From contig JANSLP010000416.1 in NCBI GenBank assembly GCA_029298735.1, positions 1 through 25,424 of the forward strand: a stretch of DNA of 25,424 bases, read 5' to 3'. The DNA comes from Ophiostoma sp. CBS 140.51 (taxonomy: Eukaryota; Ascomycota; Sordariomycetes; Ophiostomatales; Ophiostomataceae). Under the pieces are notes generated by a model. That model did not search any database. It worked only from the letters and a program-made list of their open reading frames with translations, and was not told the DNA's origin. Below, in pieces: positions 1-10,551 of this stretch. The number at the start of each line of letters is the position of its first letter. The stretch's first letter is position 1. The translations under genes were made by a program, and so were the position numbers.

Positions 1-1219
1 GAGATAGATGCGGTGTGTGTGTGTTGATGTGGAGTTTTCTTGGTGTCTATTTCTGGATTTTTGGATTTCTGATGCCCTCGCAGTCATGACTTGCTTTTTT
101 AAACAATAGGGTTCTTGGAAATGTTCAATTTTTTTACTCTTACACGGTCTCCTTTTTCTCTCCTTTTCTCATTCTTTTATTTGTCGGGCTTTTTCGTCTT
201 CGCTAGATACAGAAATACAAGGCACAGAATAATGTTTACCGTTTGTTGGTCCAGTCACGATGTACAGTGAGTGTTAGTAGTTAAGCGTTTGTTAAATCCT
301 TTCTACATTCCCTACATTGACAAATGGGACAAAATGTGTCCGTAAATATTGTTCGTAGATCCGATTTGGCGAGACCTGAAAGAGAAACGGTCCGCTGAGC
401 CCCAGCTGACGAAGACGGAGGAAGGGTTGGGCCTGCTGGCATTTTTGGCCTTGGGTTGTTCCTTCCCTTTTAATCTGGATCTGAATCCCGTCCGACAGCC
501 TTCTCAAGTTTTTCATTGTTTTGTCGTGTCGCGCCTTCCTTGCGGGTCCTTTGAACAAAACGTGTCAGACCGGTGCCATGTTCAAGCGAATGCCACCCAC
601 CAAAAGCTCCTTCCTGCCCATAAATCCTGCTTATCAAACCATTCAACCTAACGCCGGTCGGAATTCACGCACACGGGATTGACGAAATCCGTCGGCATTC
701 CAACTCCTTCCCAAGAGTTCAACGCAATGGGCGGCCCCTTCCCGTGTAAATGGCCAGAGCAGAAACTGACTTCCTTCCTTTTTTGTTGGGTGATCTTTTT
801 TTGAACGTGGTTTTCTCCTATTATTTTGCTAATTGCCTTTGGAGTGCTCGGGTTTCCTTTTCTTTCACAATATTTTTTCTGTCCTTCTACGCTTCTTGTC
901 CTCAATCTCCCATTCTCTTTCCCTTCCGTTCATTCGTTGTTGATTCCCGTTCAACATTGCCAGTCCGGGATTGGCAAGGTACCGCAGGTAACCCTTTCGG
1001 ACGATACCGAAGGACAGGCAAACAACACAGACAACAGAGAGAGAGAGAGAGAGCCAGAAACACCACTGCACAATATACTGGTCCCCGGAGCCGAGAATAC
1101 ACACCGGCTTTCACTACAGTATACTCGCCTTCAGTGTGTTGCCGTCGTTGTTACTGCAGAGTACATACAGACTACAGTACACGAGTACGACGTGAGCTTC
1201 CATAGCTCTCAACCCCAAA
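1..1219. other. Gene-free left edge and leader of the first regulator
   Basis: I see no supportable gene here. Short open frames exist on both strands but show no domain, no codon bias and no homology I recognise. The segment has a short (GT)n run near 13-24 and a (GA)n run at about 1036-1053, roughly 170 bases upstream of the regulator's start codon. The stretch from about 750 to 960 is pyrimidine-rich on the + strand, as is common in promoters and 5' leaders of filamentous ascomycetes. No TATA box could be assigned with confidence. Confidence 0.6.
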
Positions 1220-4024
1220 ATGGAGGTGCAACTGGCCTCTGCAGGCGACGATGTCGGTGTGCCCACGGGAATTCCTGCCCCCTACGGCCGTGCCTGTGCC
1301 AATTGCTCGCGGGCCAAATGCCGATGCATTTACCGCAGCGACGGGTCCGACTGTGAACGTTGTCACCGGCTCAAGAAGGACTGCCGGCCGTCTATTCCCG
1401 TGCGGCGAAAGGCAGCTACACCAACATCGGCCACAAAACGCACATCCTCTTCGACATTGTCTCGCACCGCACAACTGGAGCAAAAGCTCGACGGCTTGGT
1501 GTCTTTGCTAACAGCACAAAATAACAACCGTGCCAAGGCGGCAGCAGCAGCAGATGCCAGTTCAAGGGGAGGAGGCGGGAGTGTCCACAGCATCGCAAGC
1601 AGACACGCAAGTCCAGAGAGCATGGGAAACAGTGCCCCAGCGGCCGTGCCCGAAGCGAGACCTTCTTCATTCACAATACCAAACGGCATTCCGTCAACAG
1701 GTCCTGACGAATTTCGGCCATTGGGCGCCGGCGGACCGGACTTTGGCTGCGGCATCGTACCACACAACCAACGTATACCACCCATGGGCGGCCCATCCTC
1801 ATCCACAGCATCGGCAACAGCAGAAACAAGAGCATCGTCCGTCTCCGTTCATGGCGGCGAGGCTTCTTTCGAAGACCGGACATGTACAATGATGGCGGGT
1901 AAATGTGCAGGCCACCTGCCTCGTACACCAGAGTCTTCCACATCATCGACGACATCAAGTGGTGGAGGACACCAACAACAGAAAAGAGGATCAGCACATG
2001 AGGAAAGCAGAGAGGCTCCACCTTCACAGGAACAACACCAACAACAATCACAGGCCCACCCAACAACTGTTCCCAACACGCTTGGCTGGGGCTTCAGCTG
2101 TTTCAACGATACAGCACGACAACGCGAGATACCAACCAACGCAAGAGAGGAGGACGGTATCCCGACCCGCGATATCCTCAACCTCGACCGCTCCCTCGAG
2201 CCCACAATCGCCGAAGCCGAGCAAAGCCTACATACGTTCCGTACCACGATGCTTCCATACTTCCCCTACGTCCACCTGCCACCAGACCTAACGGCAGTAC
2301 AGCTACGGCGAACCAGACCTGTGCTGTGGCTCTCCATCATGTCAATTACGTGCCAGCGCGTGCCCACACACACCCAGCTCGGCCGCAGCACACATTTACG
2401 TGCACTTTTTGCACACCGCATTGTGTTTGAGAGTGATAAGAGCCTGGACTTGCTACAGGGCCTGCTGGCGTTCTTGACATGGGTACACTACACGTCCAAG
2501 CGCGACCGGCCAACATTGTCAGTCATGTCGCAGCTGGCCGTGTCTCTGGTGTACGACCTGGGGCTGCACAAAGCGGCCAGCCCCTGCAAATCGCTCATTG
2601 CACGACTGGTGCGCGACCACTACCAACAGTCCTTGGCCGCCGACGATCCCCCGGCAGCACCGCTCCTTCTTGACGAGCGACGGGCGGCTCTGGCATGCTA
2701 CGTGCTGACGTCCAAGTTCTCCATTGCACTCAAGCGGTGTGAGCCGCTCCGCTGGACAACGCGTCTCGAAGAGCATCTCTACGAGCTGGAGGCACAGGCC
2801 GAGTCACCTCTCGATCATGTGCTGGTCACCCAGGTGCGGCTGCAACGCATTGCCGACCACATCCACTCGGGCGAGTGGCAGCTCAACGACCCGAGCTGTG
2901 CCATGGACGCCACGAGCGAAACCAACCGGCTAGGTTCGCCCGAGTGCAGACTGCTGCCGGCGTATGTGGTGCGCGTGGTACGTGCCAAGATTAACGAAAT
3001 CCGCGACAACATCCCGCCTGAGGCACGGCACTACGAAGGTGTGCAGGATGCCCTGTATGCATCCGAGATGATGCTGTGTGCCGGGGCGGTTCTGCCCGTT
3101 GTGGCTCCCGTGGCGTCCATGGCGTCGATTGCTGTCATTTCGGTGCGTGCGCGCACGAAACCCGTCACGCAACCTCTGCCCACCAAACCCACACCATCCA
3201 ATGCCAACTCGACGGCTGCACCGGCACCGTCAACACTCGATTTCTCCCGTGTCGCCGCGCTCGAGCGCTGTGTCGAGGCTGTTGCGGCCTTTTGGTCCTT
3301 CTTCCGCCAAATCACCAGCGGCTCGTACGCAGCACTGCCGTTTGCTTTTTTTGCGCACTTTACACATTGTGTCGTTTTGCTGTACGGACTGTCGGTGATT
3401 GATGAGCCCAACTGGGACCGTGCGGCCGTTCGTGACCGCCTCCATGTCTTGGATATGCTCGACGGGTTCATTGCCAAGCTGCGCGACGCCCCGCGTGTCG
3501 GTCCCGGCACGTCGATTACCGGCTCCGAAGCCTACGACGTGTTCAACCGGGCGGCCACGATGCTCTCATCTGTGCGGGAACTGTGGGCAATGGACATGGG
3601 CCGGCCCGACCACCGCGAAAAGTCCAAGGCCACAGCGTTTGCAGCAGCATCGGCCGTTGTAGCGACTGACAGACAGGGAGACCAAGGACAACGTGCAATG
3701 ATGCATGCTGCAGTTGCGGCGTCGGCGTCGGCGGTGCCTGATATGCCACCGGTCGGTGGTGGCGGCGGTAATGCTGCCGGCCCAATGACTCTGGACGCGC
3801 CACCATCGGCTGAGGGTACGGCATGGCAGTTGTCGTCGGTCGCGGCAGCTACAGCGGCGCCAGCAACCGCTACTGATATTACAATGGGCGAGCCCTCACA
3901 AGACCCACTACTGATGCCGTCCAACGACGTCTTCTTTTCCGACCTGTCGGCGGCCATGGGCATCCCTGAGGACTACATGTTCTGGGATCTCTTCCTTGAG
4001 GGCCTACCCCAGTCGCAGTTGTAG
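1220..4024 (+). CDS. Zn(II)2Cys6 transcription factor with fungal-specific regulatory domain
   Basis: This encodes a 934-residue nuclear DNA-binding regulator in one uninterrupted frame. A Gal4-type binuclear zinc cluster sits at residues 26-55: C26, C29, C36, C45, C48 and C55, spacing C-X2-C-X6-C-X8-C-X2-C-X6-C. An additional cysteine, C34, lies inside the first loop. A basic linker follows, then a short heptad-like helix (LEQKLDGLVSLL, about 86-97) suited to dimerisation. Residues 100-300 are low complexity (Ala, Ser, Gln, Gly). A middle-homology region of the PF04082 type spans roughly 325-460, with the typical stretch around LSVMSQLAVSLVYDLGLHK. The tail is Ala/Gly-rich and ends in an acidic-hydrophobic patch (EDYMFWDLFLEGL) resembling an activation motif. 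The start is the first ATG before the cluster, in good context (AAAATGG). The target is unknown; the nearest downstream gene is the efflux pump, which is only a weak hint. Confidence 0.95.
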   Translation: MEVQLASAGDDVGVPTGIPAPYGRACANCSRAKCRCIYRSDGSDCERCHRLKKDCRPSIPVRRKAATPTSATKRTSSSTLSRTAQLEQKLDGLVSLLTAQNNNRAKAAAAADASSRGGGGSVHSIASRHASPESMGNSAPAAVPEARPSSFTIPNGIPSTGPDEFRPLGAGGPDFGCGIVPHNQRIPPMGGPSSSTASATAETRASSVSVHGGEASFEDRTCTMMAGKCAGHLPRTPESSTSSTTSSGGGHQQQKRGSAHEESREAPPSQEQHQQQSQAHPTTVPNTLGWGFSCFNDTARQREIPTNAREEDGIPTRDILNLDRSLEPTIAEAEQSLHTFRTTMLPYFPYVHLPPDLTAVQLRRTRPVLWLSIMSITCQRVPTHTQLGRSTHLRALFAHRIVFESDKSLDLLQGLLAFLTWVHYTSKRDRPTLSVMSQLAVSLVYDLGLHKAASPCKSLIARLVRDHYQQSLAADDPPAAPLLLDERRAALACYVLTSKFSIALKRCEPLRWTTRLEEHLYELEAQAESPLDHVLVTQVRLQRIADHIHSGEWQLNDPSCAMDATSETNRLGSPECRLLPAYVVRVVRAKINEIRDNIPPEARHYEGVQDALYASEMMLCAGAVLPVVAPVASMASIAVISVRARTKPVTQPLPTKPTPSNANSTAAPAPSTLDFSRVAALERCVEAVAAFWSFFRQITSGSYAALPFAFFAHFTHCVVLLYGLSVIDEPNWDRAAVRDRLHVLDMLDGFIAKLRDAPRVGPGTSITGSEAYDVFNRAATMLSSVRELWAMDMGRPDHREKSKATAFAAASAVVATDRQGDQGQRAMMHAAVAASASAVPDMPPVGGGGGNAAGPMTLDAPPSAEGTAWQLSSVAAATAAPATATDITMGEPSQDPLLMPSNDVFFSDLSAAMGIPEDYMFWDLFLEGLPQSQL

Positions 4025-4192
4025 TAGAGTGGTGGTGAGGACGGTGCGAATTTACGGATATATATGCACATTCAGGGACATATAATAGGCCAATGGTTTA
4101 CAGGAAAATGGGTTATGGGTATTTGGATATGGACATGTAGTAATGGGTAATGGGCGGACAAGGCGGACAATATACAATGAAACACAATAGAC

Positions 4193-4241
4193 AAGACGCA
4201 AGACACAAGACGCAAGACACAAGACACAGGACACAGGACAC
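4193..4241. repeat. Heptanucleotide tandem array, 7 copies
   Basis: Seven consecutive 7-base units read AAGACGC, AAGACAC, AAGACGC, AAGACAC, AAGACAC, AGGACAC, AGGACAC. The units differ by at most two substitutions, and similar variants sit next to each other, as expected from slippage or unequal exchange. The array is outside any gene, about 170 bases after the regulator's stop codon. Units are not a multiple of three and no reading frame is implied. I know of no function. Confidence 0.9.
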
Positions 4242-5443
4242 AAAAGTTCCCACGTGGATGTCTCGGGGAACCACAACGTCCCCCACTCCGCAAAAACTCA
4301 AAAAAGTTAAAATTCTCGGGGGCCAAGCAAAGTAGAATAAGGCTGTGATCTACGTTGAACATCCGTTGTACTTGTAAAATACGGAGGATTACTTCATAGT
4401 CGTAACAAAATACAAAATACACTCGCGATGCACCGATGCACAAGTACGCATGTTGCGTGAATCCGCGTATATAGCACTCTGTATATGCCCGCACACATTT
4501 GCTCATGTGAGAAGTGGCCTGTCGAGCCAGCTGTGCAATGCAGATGCATGTCTTGGGTGTGGTCACTGTTGATGTGAAGTCGGGTTTTAGGAGATTGCGG
4601 GCAGTTTCTTTTTTAATGTGTTAGTGTTGTTTAGGGGTGTTAGTGGGTGGGGTATTTTCTGGGGCATTTTTGGGGGGCAATGACTGTTGGTGAGTCGGGC
4701 CCTGCCAGGCAGAACGGGATTCAGAAAAATAATGAGCAAAATGGGGGACCGGTCGGGATTGGGAGGGACCCCAAACCCGGGTTGGCCGCGCCCTGTGGAC
4801 GACTGCCATACCATTTCAAGTAAATGCAGGGTGCACGGCAGGAACGACAGCATATACTGTGGTATCTGTCTCAGAGGACAATAATATGGGAGTAGTAAGT
4901 ACTGGCAGTGCCCCCGAGGAAACAGCAGTCGGGCAACTTTCACCGTCATACTAGTTTGAAGAGTAGAAATGACCATATTTTACGGGGCGTCTCAGGCACC
5001 GAGATTGATCGTGTAGCTCTTCTGTGGTTCGTTCCTTCCTTTGCAGAACCGTCCGAACGAAAGGAACGGGAATGGGATTCCCGTGGCCGATTTCTATTTT
5101 CGGGCTGGGAAATGGATTTCAAAGGGGGGATCAAATAACGACATCAAATGGCATGGAAATGAACAGCAGAGAATAAAAAATACACGAGATTTGATATAAG
5201 AGCCAGACAAGCTTTTTACTTTGTCTCTGTCTCTTTGTTTCTTTTTTCTTCTGTCGCTCTGTTCTTCTACACCACTTCGTTTCCCCGACAAGTCTCTCGG
5301 CAACTTCGACCCGAGCCAGCAAGGTCCAACACAAACAACGATCCAGATACGATCCAACCCTGAACGCGCCACATCTGGGGAAAAGATTGAAAAATTGAAG
5401 GGTACTGAGTAGAGAATCAACAAACCGGACTTCAACAAAGACA

Positions 5444-5449
5444 GATCGA
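5444..5449 (+). promoter_or_regulatory. GATCGA hexamer, possible White Collar light element
   Basis: GATCGA lies 135 bases before the pump's start codon. GATCGA-like cores are associated with White Collar complex binding in Neurospora. A six-base match is expected about a dozen times by chance in a window this size counting both strands, so this is only a weak candidate. Confidence 0.2.
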
Positions 5450-5583
5450 TACGCGAGTCAAACAAATATATCGAACGCGTCCAAGTCTCGATACTTGTAC
5501 TACTTCTGCTTGAGTAGTCTACTCGCAGTTGTCATCTGGTCCTCTTGTTTATTTAAAAAAAAAATCTACCTCTCACCGACACC

Positions 5584-7718
5584 ATGACAACCGACACAGA
5601 CGACCGGACGGCCACGCCAACGCCGTCCGCAGGCGAGAAGAGTGTTCGCGATGTGCCTGCTGATGTCCAGCCCGCCACACCCGATGAGCCAGTCGACATC
5701 GCACTCGCCCCAGTAACAACACGCGGCTCCAACGCCGAGCCGCAGTATGTCACGGGCATCAAGTTGTGGCTGATTGTGCTCGCCCTGTCGCTGGCTCTGT
5801 TCGTCACCATGCTCGACATGTCCATTGTCGCGACAGCCATCCCGCACATCACCAACCAGTTCCACTCGCTCAACGACGTTGGCTGGTACGGAGCAGCTTA
5901 CCAGCTGGCATGGTGCGTACCCTACCCTGATTCTTGAATCAATTTCATGTTCCACCTAACAGATTCAAGTGCCCCGATGCAGCCCATGTCGGGCAAGATT
6001 TACACGTATTTCAAGACGAAGGTGAGTTTACCATCTCATTATTTCCCTTTTCTTTTATTTCACTTCCTAACAGCTGCAGTGGACATTTCTCATCTACTTC
6101 AGCGTGTTCGAACTTGGCTCCCTCATTTGCGGCGTCGCCCAGTCTTCCGTGATGCTAATCATCGGCCGGGCGATTGCCGGTCTGGGCGCGGCCGGCTTGC
6201 AAAACGGCACCCTAACGATCTTGGCCGGCTTGGCACCCTTGGCCCGTCGGGCGTGTAAGTCGAGTCATGCCCATTACCATTTTGTTCACTTTTTGGCTAA
6301 CATATCATCTCCCTTTAGTCTTGACCGGCATCATTCTTGGTGGTGAGTTTATTTTCAACTTCACATCTCGCTGTCCTATAACGTAACTAACCAACCGTAT
6401 AGTTGCTCAACTTGGCATTGTTGCCGGCCCGCTGCTCGGCGGTGTCTTCACCGAGCTAGCCACTTGGCGCTGGTGCTTCTACGTCAACCTGCCCGTCGGC
6501 GCCGTCGTCGCCACCCTCATTCTCCTCATTCACATCCCCGAACAGACGGCCAAGATGTCTTGGCGCGGCCAGCCCAAGGCCACCATTCAACGCCAGCTCC
6601 GCCTTGTTCTTGTTCACCGCGTCGACCTCGTGGGCTTCTCGCTCTTTGCCGGTGCCACCATCCAGCTGCTCCTGGCTCTGCAATGGGGTGGCACCGTCGC
6701 CCACCCGTGGAAGTCGTCTGTGATTATTGGCTTGTTTATCGGCGCCGGCCTTACTGCCTTGGTTTGGGGCTACTGGAACTACCGCATGAGCCACTGGAAC
6801 GGCACCGACGATATTCCCAACCGCAACGGCGAAGCCGCCCTCGTGCCCACGCCCATTGTACGCCAGCGCGCCGTCTACACCGGTTCCTTGACTAGCTTCA
6901 CGCTCATGGGTGCCATCATTATGAACTCCTTCTTCATCGCCATCTACTACCAAACCGCCCGCGATGCCTCGCCCGTCATGAGTGGTGTCGACATTCTGCC
7001 CAGCATTTTGAGTCAGCTGTTCGCCGCCGTCGCTTCGAGTATGCTCATTAGCAAAATGGGCTACTACCTGCCCTGGGCCGTCGTCGGCACGGCTCTCAGC
7101 GCCATCGGTACCGGTCTGCTGTCGACCCTCTCGCCCACCACACCCACGGGCCACTGGGTGGGGTTCCAGATCTTGGCCGGTGCCGGCCGCGGTATGGTCT
7201 TCCAAGCGCCCTTTCTCGCCATCCAGCACGCCGTCAAGCCCAATCAGATTAGTGTTGCCGTCGGCCTCTTAAGTTTCGGCCAAAACGTCGGCGGTGCCGT
7301 CCTCCTCACCATTGCCAACACCGTCTTTGACAACAGCCTCAAGTCGCAACTCAAGCAGCATGCCCCCGGCGTCGACCCAGAAGCCGTCATCGCCGCCGGC
7401 GCTACGGCTTTTCGATCCGTCGTCTCCCCGGCCAGCGTCCCCGGCGTCATTCTCGCCTACGCCAACAGTGTCGACCATGTCTTCTACTTGGCCGCGGGTC
7501 TGTCGGTGGCCTCCTTCTTCTGCACCTGGGGTCTGGGGTGGAAGGACATTCGGGCCAAGAAGCCTAGCGGTGGTGCAGGTGGTGCAGCAGCTGCACCGAA
7601 AACTGCCACAGACATCGAAGCAGCACCAGCCACAAAAGCCGTCGACGGCGAGGCCGACGAGGACGCTGAGGGCGAGCCCGAGGTGGCCAGAGACACCAAG
7701 GGTGACGAGAAGGTGTGA
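5584..7718 (+). CDS. MFS drug/metabolite efflux pump, DHA2 (14-TM) family
   Basis: This is a plasma-membrane proton-driven exporter of the DHA2 type, the family that includes fungal toxin and azole efflux carriers. My model has exons 5584-5912, 5970-6021, 6080-6254, 6319-6342 and 6403-7718 (631 residues); introns are 57, 58, 64 and 60 bp, all GT-AG. The hydrophilic N-terminus (1-59) precedes TM1. Motif D1 is LDMSIVATAIP at 77-87, the RxxxGxG motif is GRAIAGLGAAG at 156-166, motif C is AGPLLGG at 201-207, and the family hallmark WRWCFYVNLPVG is at 215-226. The C-terminal tail is acidic. Intron 1 must use the AAG acceptor at 5967-5969: the upstream ACAG at 5959-5962 overlaps the CTAAC branch site and would create a stop codon. 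Start context CACCATGAC is good. The substrate cannot be read from sequence. It is a tandem neighbour of the oxygenase gene downstream, but 2.8 kb away. Confidence 0.93.
6319..6342 (+). other. 24-nt microexon of the efflux pump
   Basis: Exon 4 encodes only about eight residues (most of F-LTGIILG). It is bounded by a CTTTAG acceptor and a GTGAGT donor. Including it restores the family pattern GIxxGxAQLGIVxGPLLGG across the junction with exon 5. Skipping it would delete exactly eight residues from a transmembrane helix without a frameshift, because both flanking introns are phase 1 and 24 is a multiple of three. Confidence 0.85.
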
Positions 7719-10551
7719 TGAGAGGCGAGCACATGAGTGAAAAGTTTATTTTTTTTTGTCTTTCGTTTCTATTTTTGTGCTTCACATACATCTGTACATG
7801 TCCCCTTAATCCGTCGATATATTCTAGCATTCTTGTCCTTGCTCCTTCTTCTTTTTGTTTTGTTTCTATTTCTGTCATTTTCCCGTTCATACCCAGCCTC
7901 ATCATGGGCAGGCTTCTACATTGCAACTTATCGGCTCTTCTTTGTCGCTCTCTCGTCTTTGATTGCTATCATTTGATACATTTTGCATGGCGCGCGGACC
8001 TTCCCATTTTTGTTCCCTGTAGATAGAGCTTCAGAAAAGAGATCATTCTATTTCTAGAACGATGTTGCATTTTGACATAACAAGTATTTTTTTTTGTCGT
8101 AAGGTTTGTGAGGGTTTCCCCAGATATCTCTTCTTTTTTCTTCCCTTTTTTTCTGAAAAAAAAAAAAAAAACGACGAATCAACAAGATTAGGGGGGAAAA
8201 CATGTCGTTGGAAAGCATTCAACAGACAGCCTTAAACACTACAATAAGGTTGTTTTTACACGCCCACTGACTCACTCTGCTGTTTATCTTTACTGCCGCA
8301 GGCAGCAAAGTTGCATCGTTTTCGTCCGGAGTCAAAATGTTTAAAAAAAGTCAGCACAGCGGCTCGTCGCATCTTGAGTTTCAATGCATCGTCGAAATGT
8401 AGATAAAAATAACAGTTTAACGAAAACCAATATGAGTGACGTATCGCGGCTTGGAGGATGGCTGATAAAGGGCACCCTAGCAGGCAGCTGTCAAAAGGCG
8501 ATTGTGCGGCGGAATGGAAGAGTCGGATGGAATCTGAGAGATGGTTAGAGTGGATGGAAGTGAAGAATTACCAAAATTGTTACTGCATATACTAGTTGCT
8601 GAGATGCGACAATACCATCTGCAATGCCTTCAACAGTTGGAAGTGTTTCGTAATAACGAACGAGAAGGCCAAAAGAGATCGACAACGTCGAACAGGGATG
8701 GAAAAGAAAAAGAACCCAAAAAGAAGGACGAAAACTGAAAAGCGACATTCTGAAAAGCACCATCGCTTAATTCAAGCGAGCTGGCGAATAGGAAGCTCCC
8801 AACTGCAATTAGCTGCCGCTGCCGTTTGGTTTTAGGTGTGGGAATCTCGCTGGAAGCTCACCCCTGGCAAGCACTTATTACTAACAGGGCCACTTAAAGG
8901 ACCCCAGAAGAAGAGAGCAAGAGGAGGGGCCGATTACTCGAAACGGGCAAGACAGGCGAGAAGCTGCATAAGTGGAGAGGAAAGGAGCAGAGGGTGGTAT
9001 GGGGGGCCTGTCAGAAACGCGATAAATTGAATAAGACGGCGGACAACAACGACGAAAAGAACAACGTCGACCAAGAAAACGGCCGTCATTGGTGATCCCT
9101 GTTGGTAGCGGGAAGTCGAAAATGAACTTTTGTTCTTCCATTCTCACTTCCATTGCCCCAGTCGATCCCTCAACCCTTCCCCAGGAGTTGATGGACAGGC
9201 AGGATCTTTCTTGTCTTGGCCGTTGCCCGAGAACTTGTGTCTTTTTCGTCTTCCATCCTGAAATCCTACATTTTTCTCCGTCTCCATCGTTCATCCGTCT
9301 CCGTCCCCGCCTCGCATTCGCTTCTCAACTTTTATTCTATGCCAAGATGGCAAACGATAACGACGACGACGACGAGCATAACGGTGACTATATTGAACTA
9401 CGAGAGAGTTTGCGTATGATTAGAAAATAACTAATAGGAAATGAACGACCAAGGCTAACGCCGCGTACCTTGCCTCCATCATCCCGATTTAGATACACCT
9501 GTTCTAACCCAATCGCATTTTATATCACCGTCTTCTACGGCGTCCCAGCCTTGAAGAAGTCAGTCATCGTCAACCATCATAAGCATCATCGTAGCATTTT
9601 AACAGTCTCAACCCCTTCTACGCCCGGACAGTCGGGTCAATTCATGATTCCACATTCCCAGCCGAGGTCATTGTTCTTGCAGTCTGCCTCATCTTTCAAA
9701 AGGTCGCACGATTCTGTTGTCATACCCATGCGTCGTACTCCATACATTTGCTGTGATATACACAAATACACAAATATACAGAATAAGATAATGCACACCT
9801 TGAGTTCTATACAGACCACAAAAGTATCTGGCACTCGCTCAGCTGCAGCCTTACTGGGTCAGCCGGCCGGCAACACGCCTCCCATGCCAAGCTTTCCCTG
9901 GTGGTTTCCTTCTACGGAGCACTTGGGCTAGCCTTGACTGGAAACAAAACCCAGCTGGGCGGCGGCGTGCATTGCAATAACGGAAACGGGCAAAAAAAGA
10001 CTGGCACAACTAACGCCAAAACGTGGCGCACACCTCGGCCCCCTTTCCCATATTTGCTCGTACTCGTACATGGATCGATTTCTCGAAGATTTTAATATTT
10101 TCACTTTCTTGTACTTGTCTTCGCTTTTCTGTTTTCCTCCTTCTTAAGATATGTCCATGCTGTCGACTACATAAAGACGCGAGATCCCTGACCTGTCTCA
10201 CGGGTTTGAAGCACAGAAAAGCAAAGCACTCGACAGTCTCACAGTCTAGTAGCCGGTCTGCTCCTTCCTGTCTTGTTTACAGCAACGTCTTTCCCACTCT
10301 TGACCCCTTTCTGTTTCTATCAGTGTTCCTTCCTCTTCAACCTATATTGAACTGTCTCATTCCCGTGCGTTGTCTCCTGCTTCACTTTCTCTTCTCCTTT
10401 TCTCTTATTCTCCGCGAGACCTGCATCTTGCATCTGCGTCATCGTTGTTGTACCTCAACTTGCAGCTTGATTTCACATTGCATCACGCAGCATCTTCCAA
10501 GACACACGTCTTGGTCACAAAACACAAACACAAACCACATCACCCGTTGCT
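7719..10551. other. Intergenic region before the carotenoid oxygenase
   Basis: I see no gene I can defend in 2.8 kb. There is a pyrimidine-rich 3' flank after the pump and a 17-base A run at 8156-8172. Several short open frames (for example 9089-9430 on + and 8881-9294 on -) have no recognisable domain and cross sequence of mixed composition. The 450 bases before 10552 are pyrimidine-rich, consistent with the promoter and leader of the oxygenase gene. GATCGA occurs at 8677-8682 and 10073-10078. Confidence 0.55.
10073..10078 (+). promoter_or_regulatory. GATCGA hexamer upstream of the carotenoid oxygenase
   Basis: GATCGA (within GATCGAT) lies about 475 bases before the oxygenase start codon. 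Fungal carotenoid cleavage genes are often light-induced through the White Collar complex, whose sites contain this core. A single hexamer is not proof; position and context make it a candidate only. Confidence 0.25.

Larger units (their letters stand above)
4025..5583. other. Intergenic: 3' flank of regulator and promoter of efflux pump
   Basis: There is no supportable gene in this 1.56 kb. The left part is A/T-rich with ATATAT-like stretches typical of a fungal 3' end, and it contains a heptanucleotide tandem array (annotated separately) and a nearby direct repeat, GCGGACAA twice at about 4153-4169. The right part, from about 5220, is pyrimidine-rich and then A-rich (AAAAAAAAAA shortly before the pump's ATG), consistent with a 5' leader. 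A GATCGA hexamer lies at 5444-5449. Confidence 0.6.

Noticed and set aside
4193..4241. Heptad array as an interstitial telomere or CRISPR-like repeat
   Set aside because: The unit is not the fungal telomere TTAGGG, and there are no spacers between copies.
6456..7229. 257-codon open frame antisense to the efflux pump
   Set aside because: It is the complement of a secure transporter exon; the protein is hydrophilic, low in complexity and not recognisable.
8881..9294. 137-codon minus-strand frame in the pump-oxygenase interval
   Set aside because: No recognisable domain, no codon bias and no plausible splice extension.
9089..9430. 113-codon + strand frame ending in an Asp-rich segment
   Set aside because: No domain or family resemblance; the Asp run comes from a short GAC/GAT repeat.
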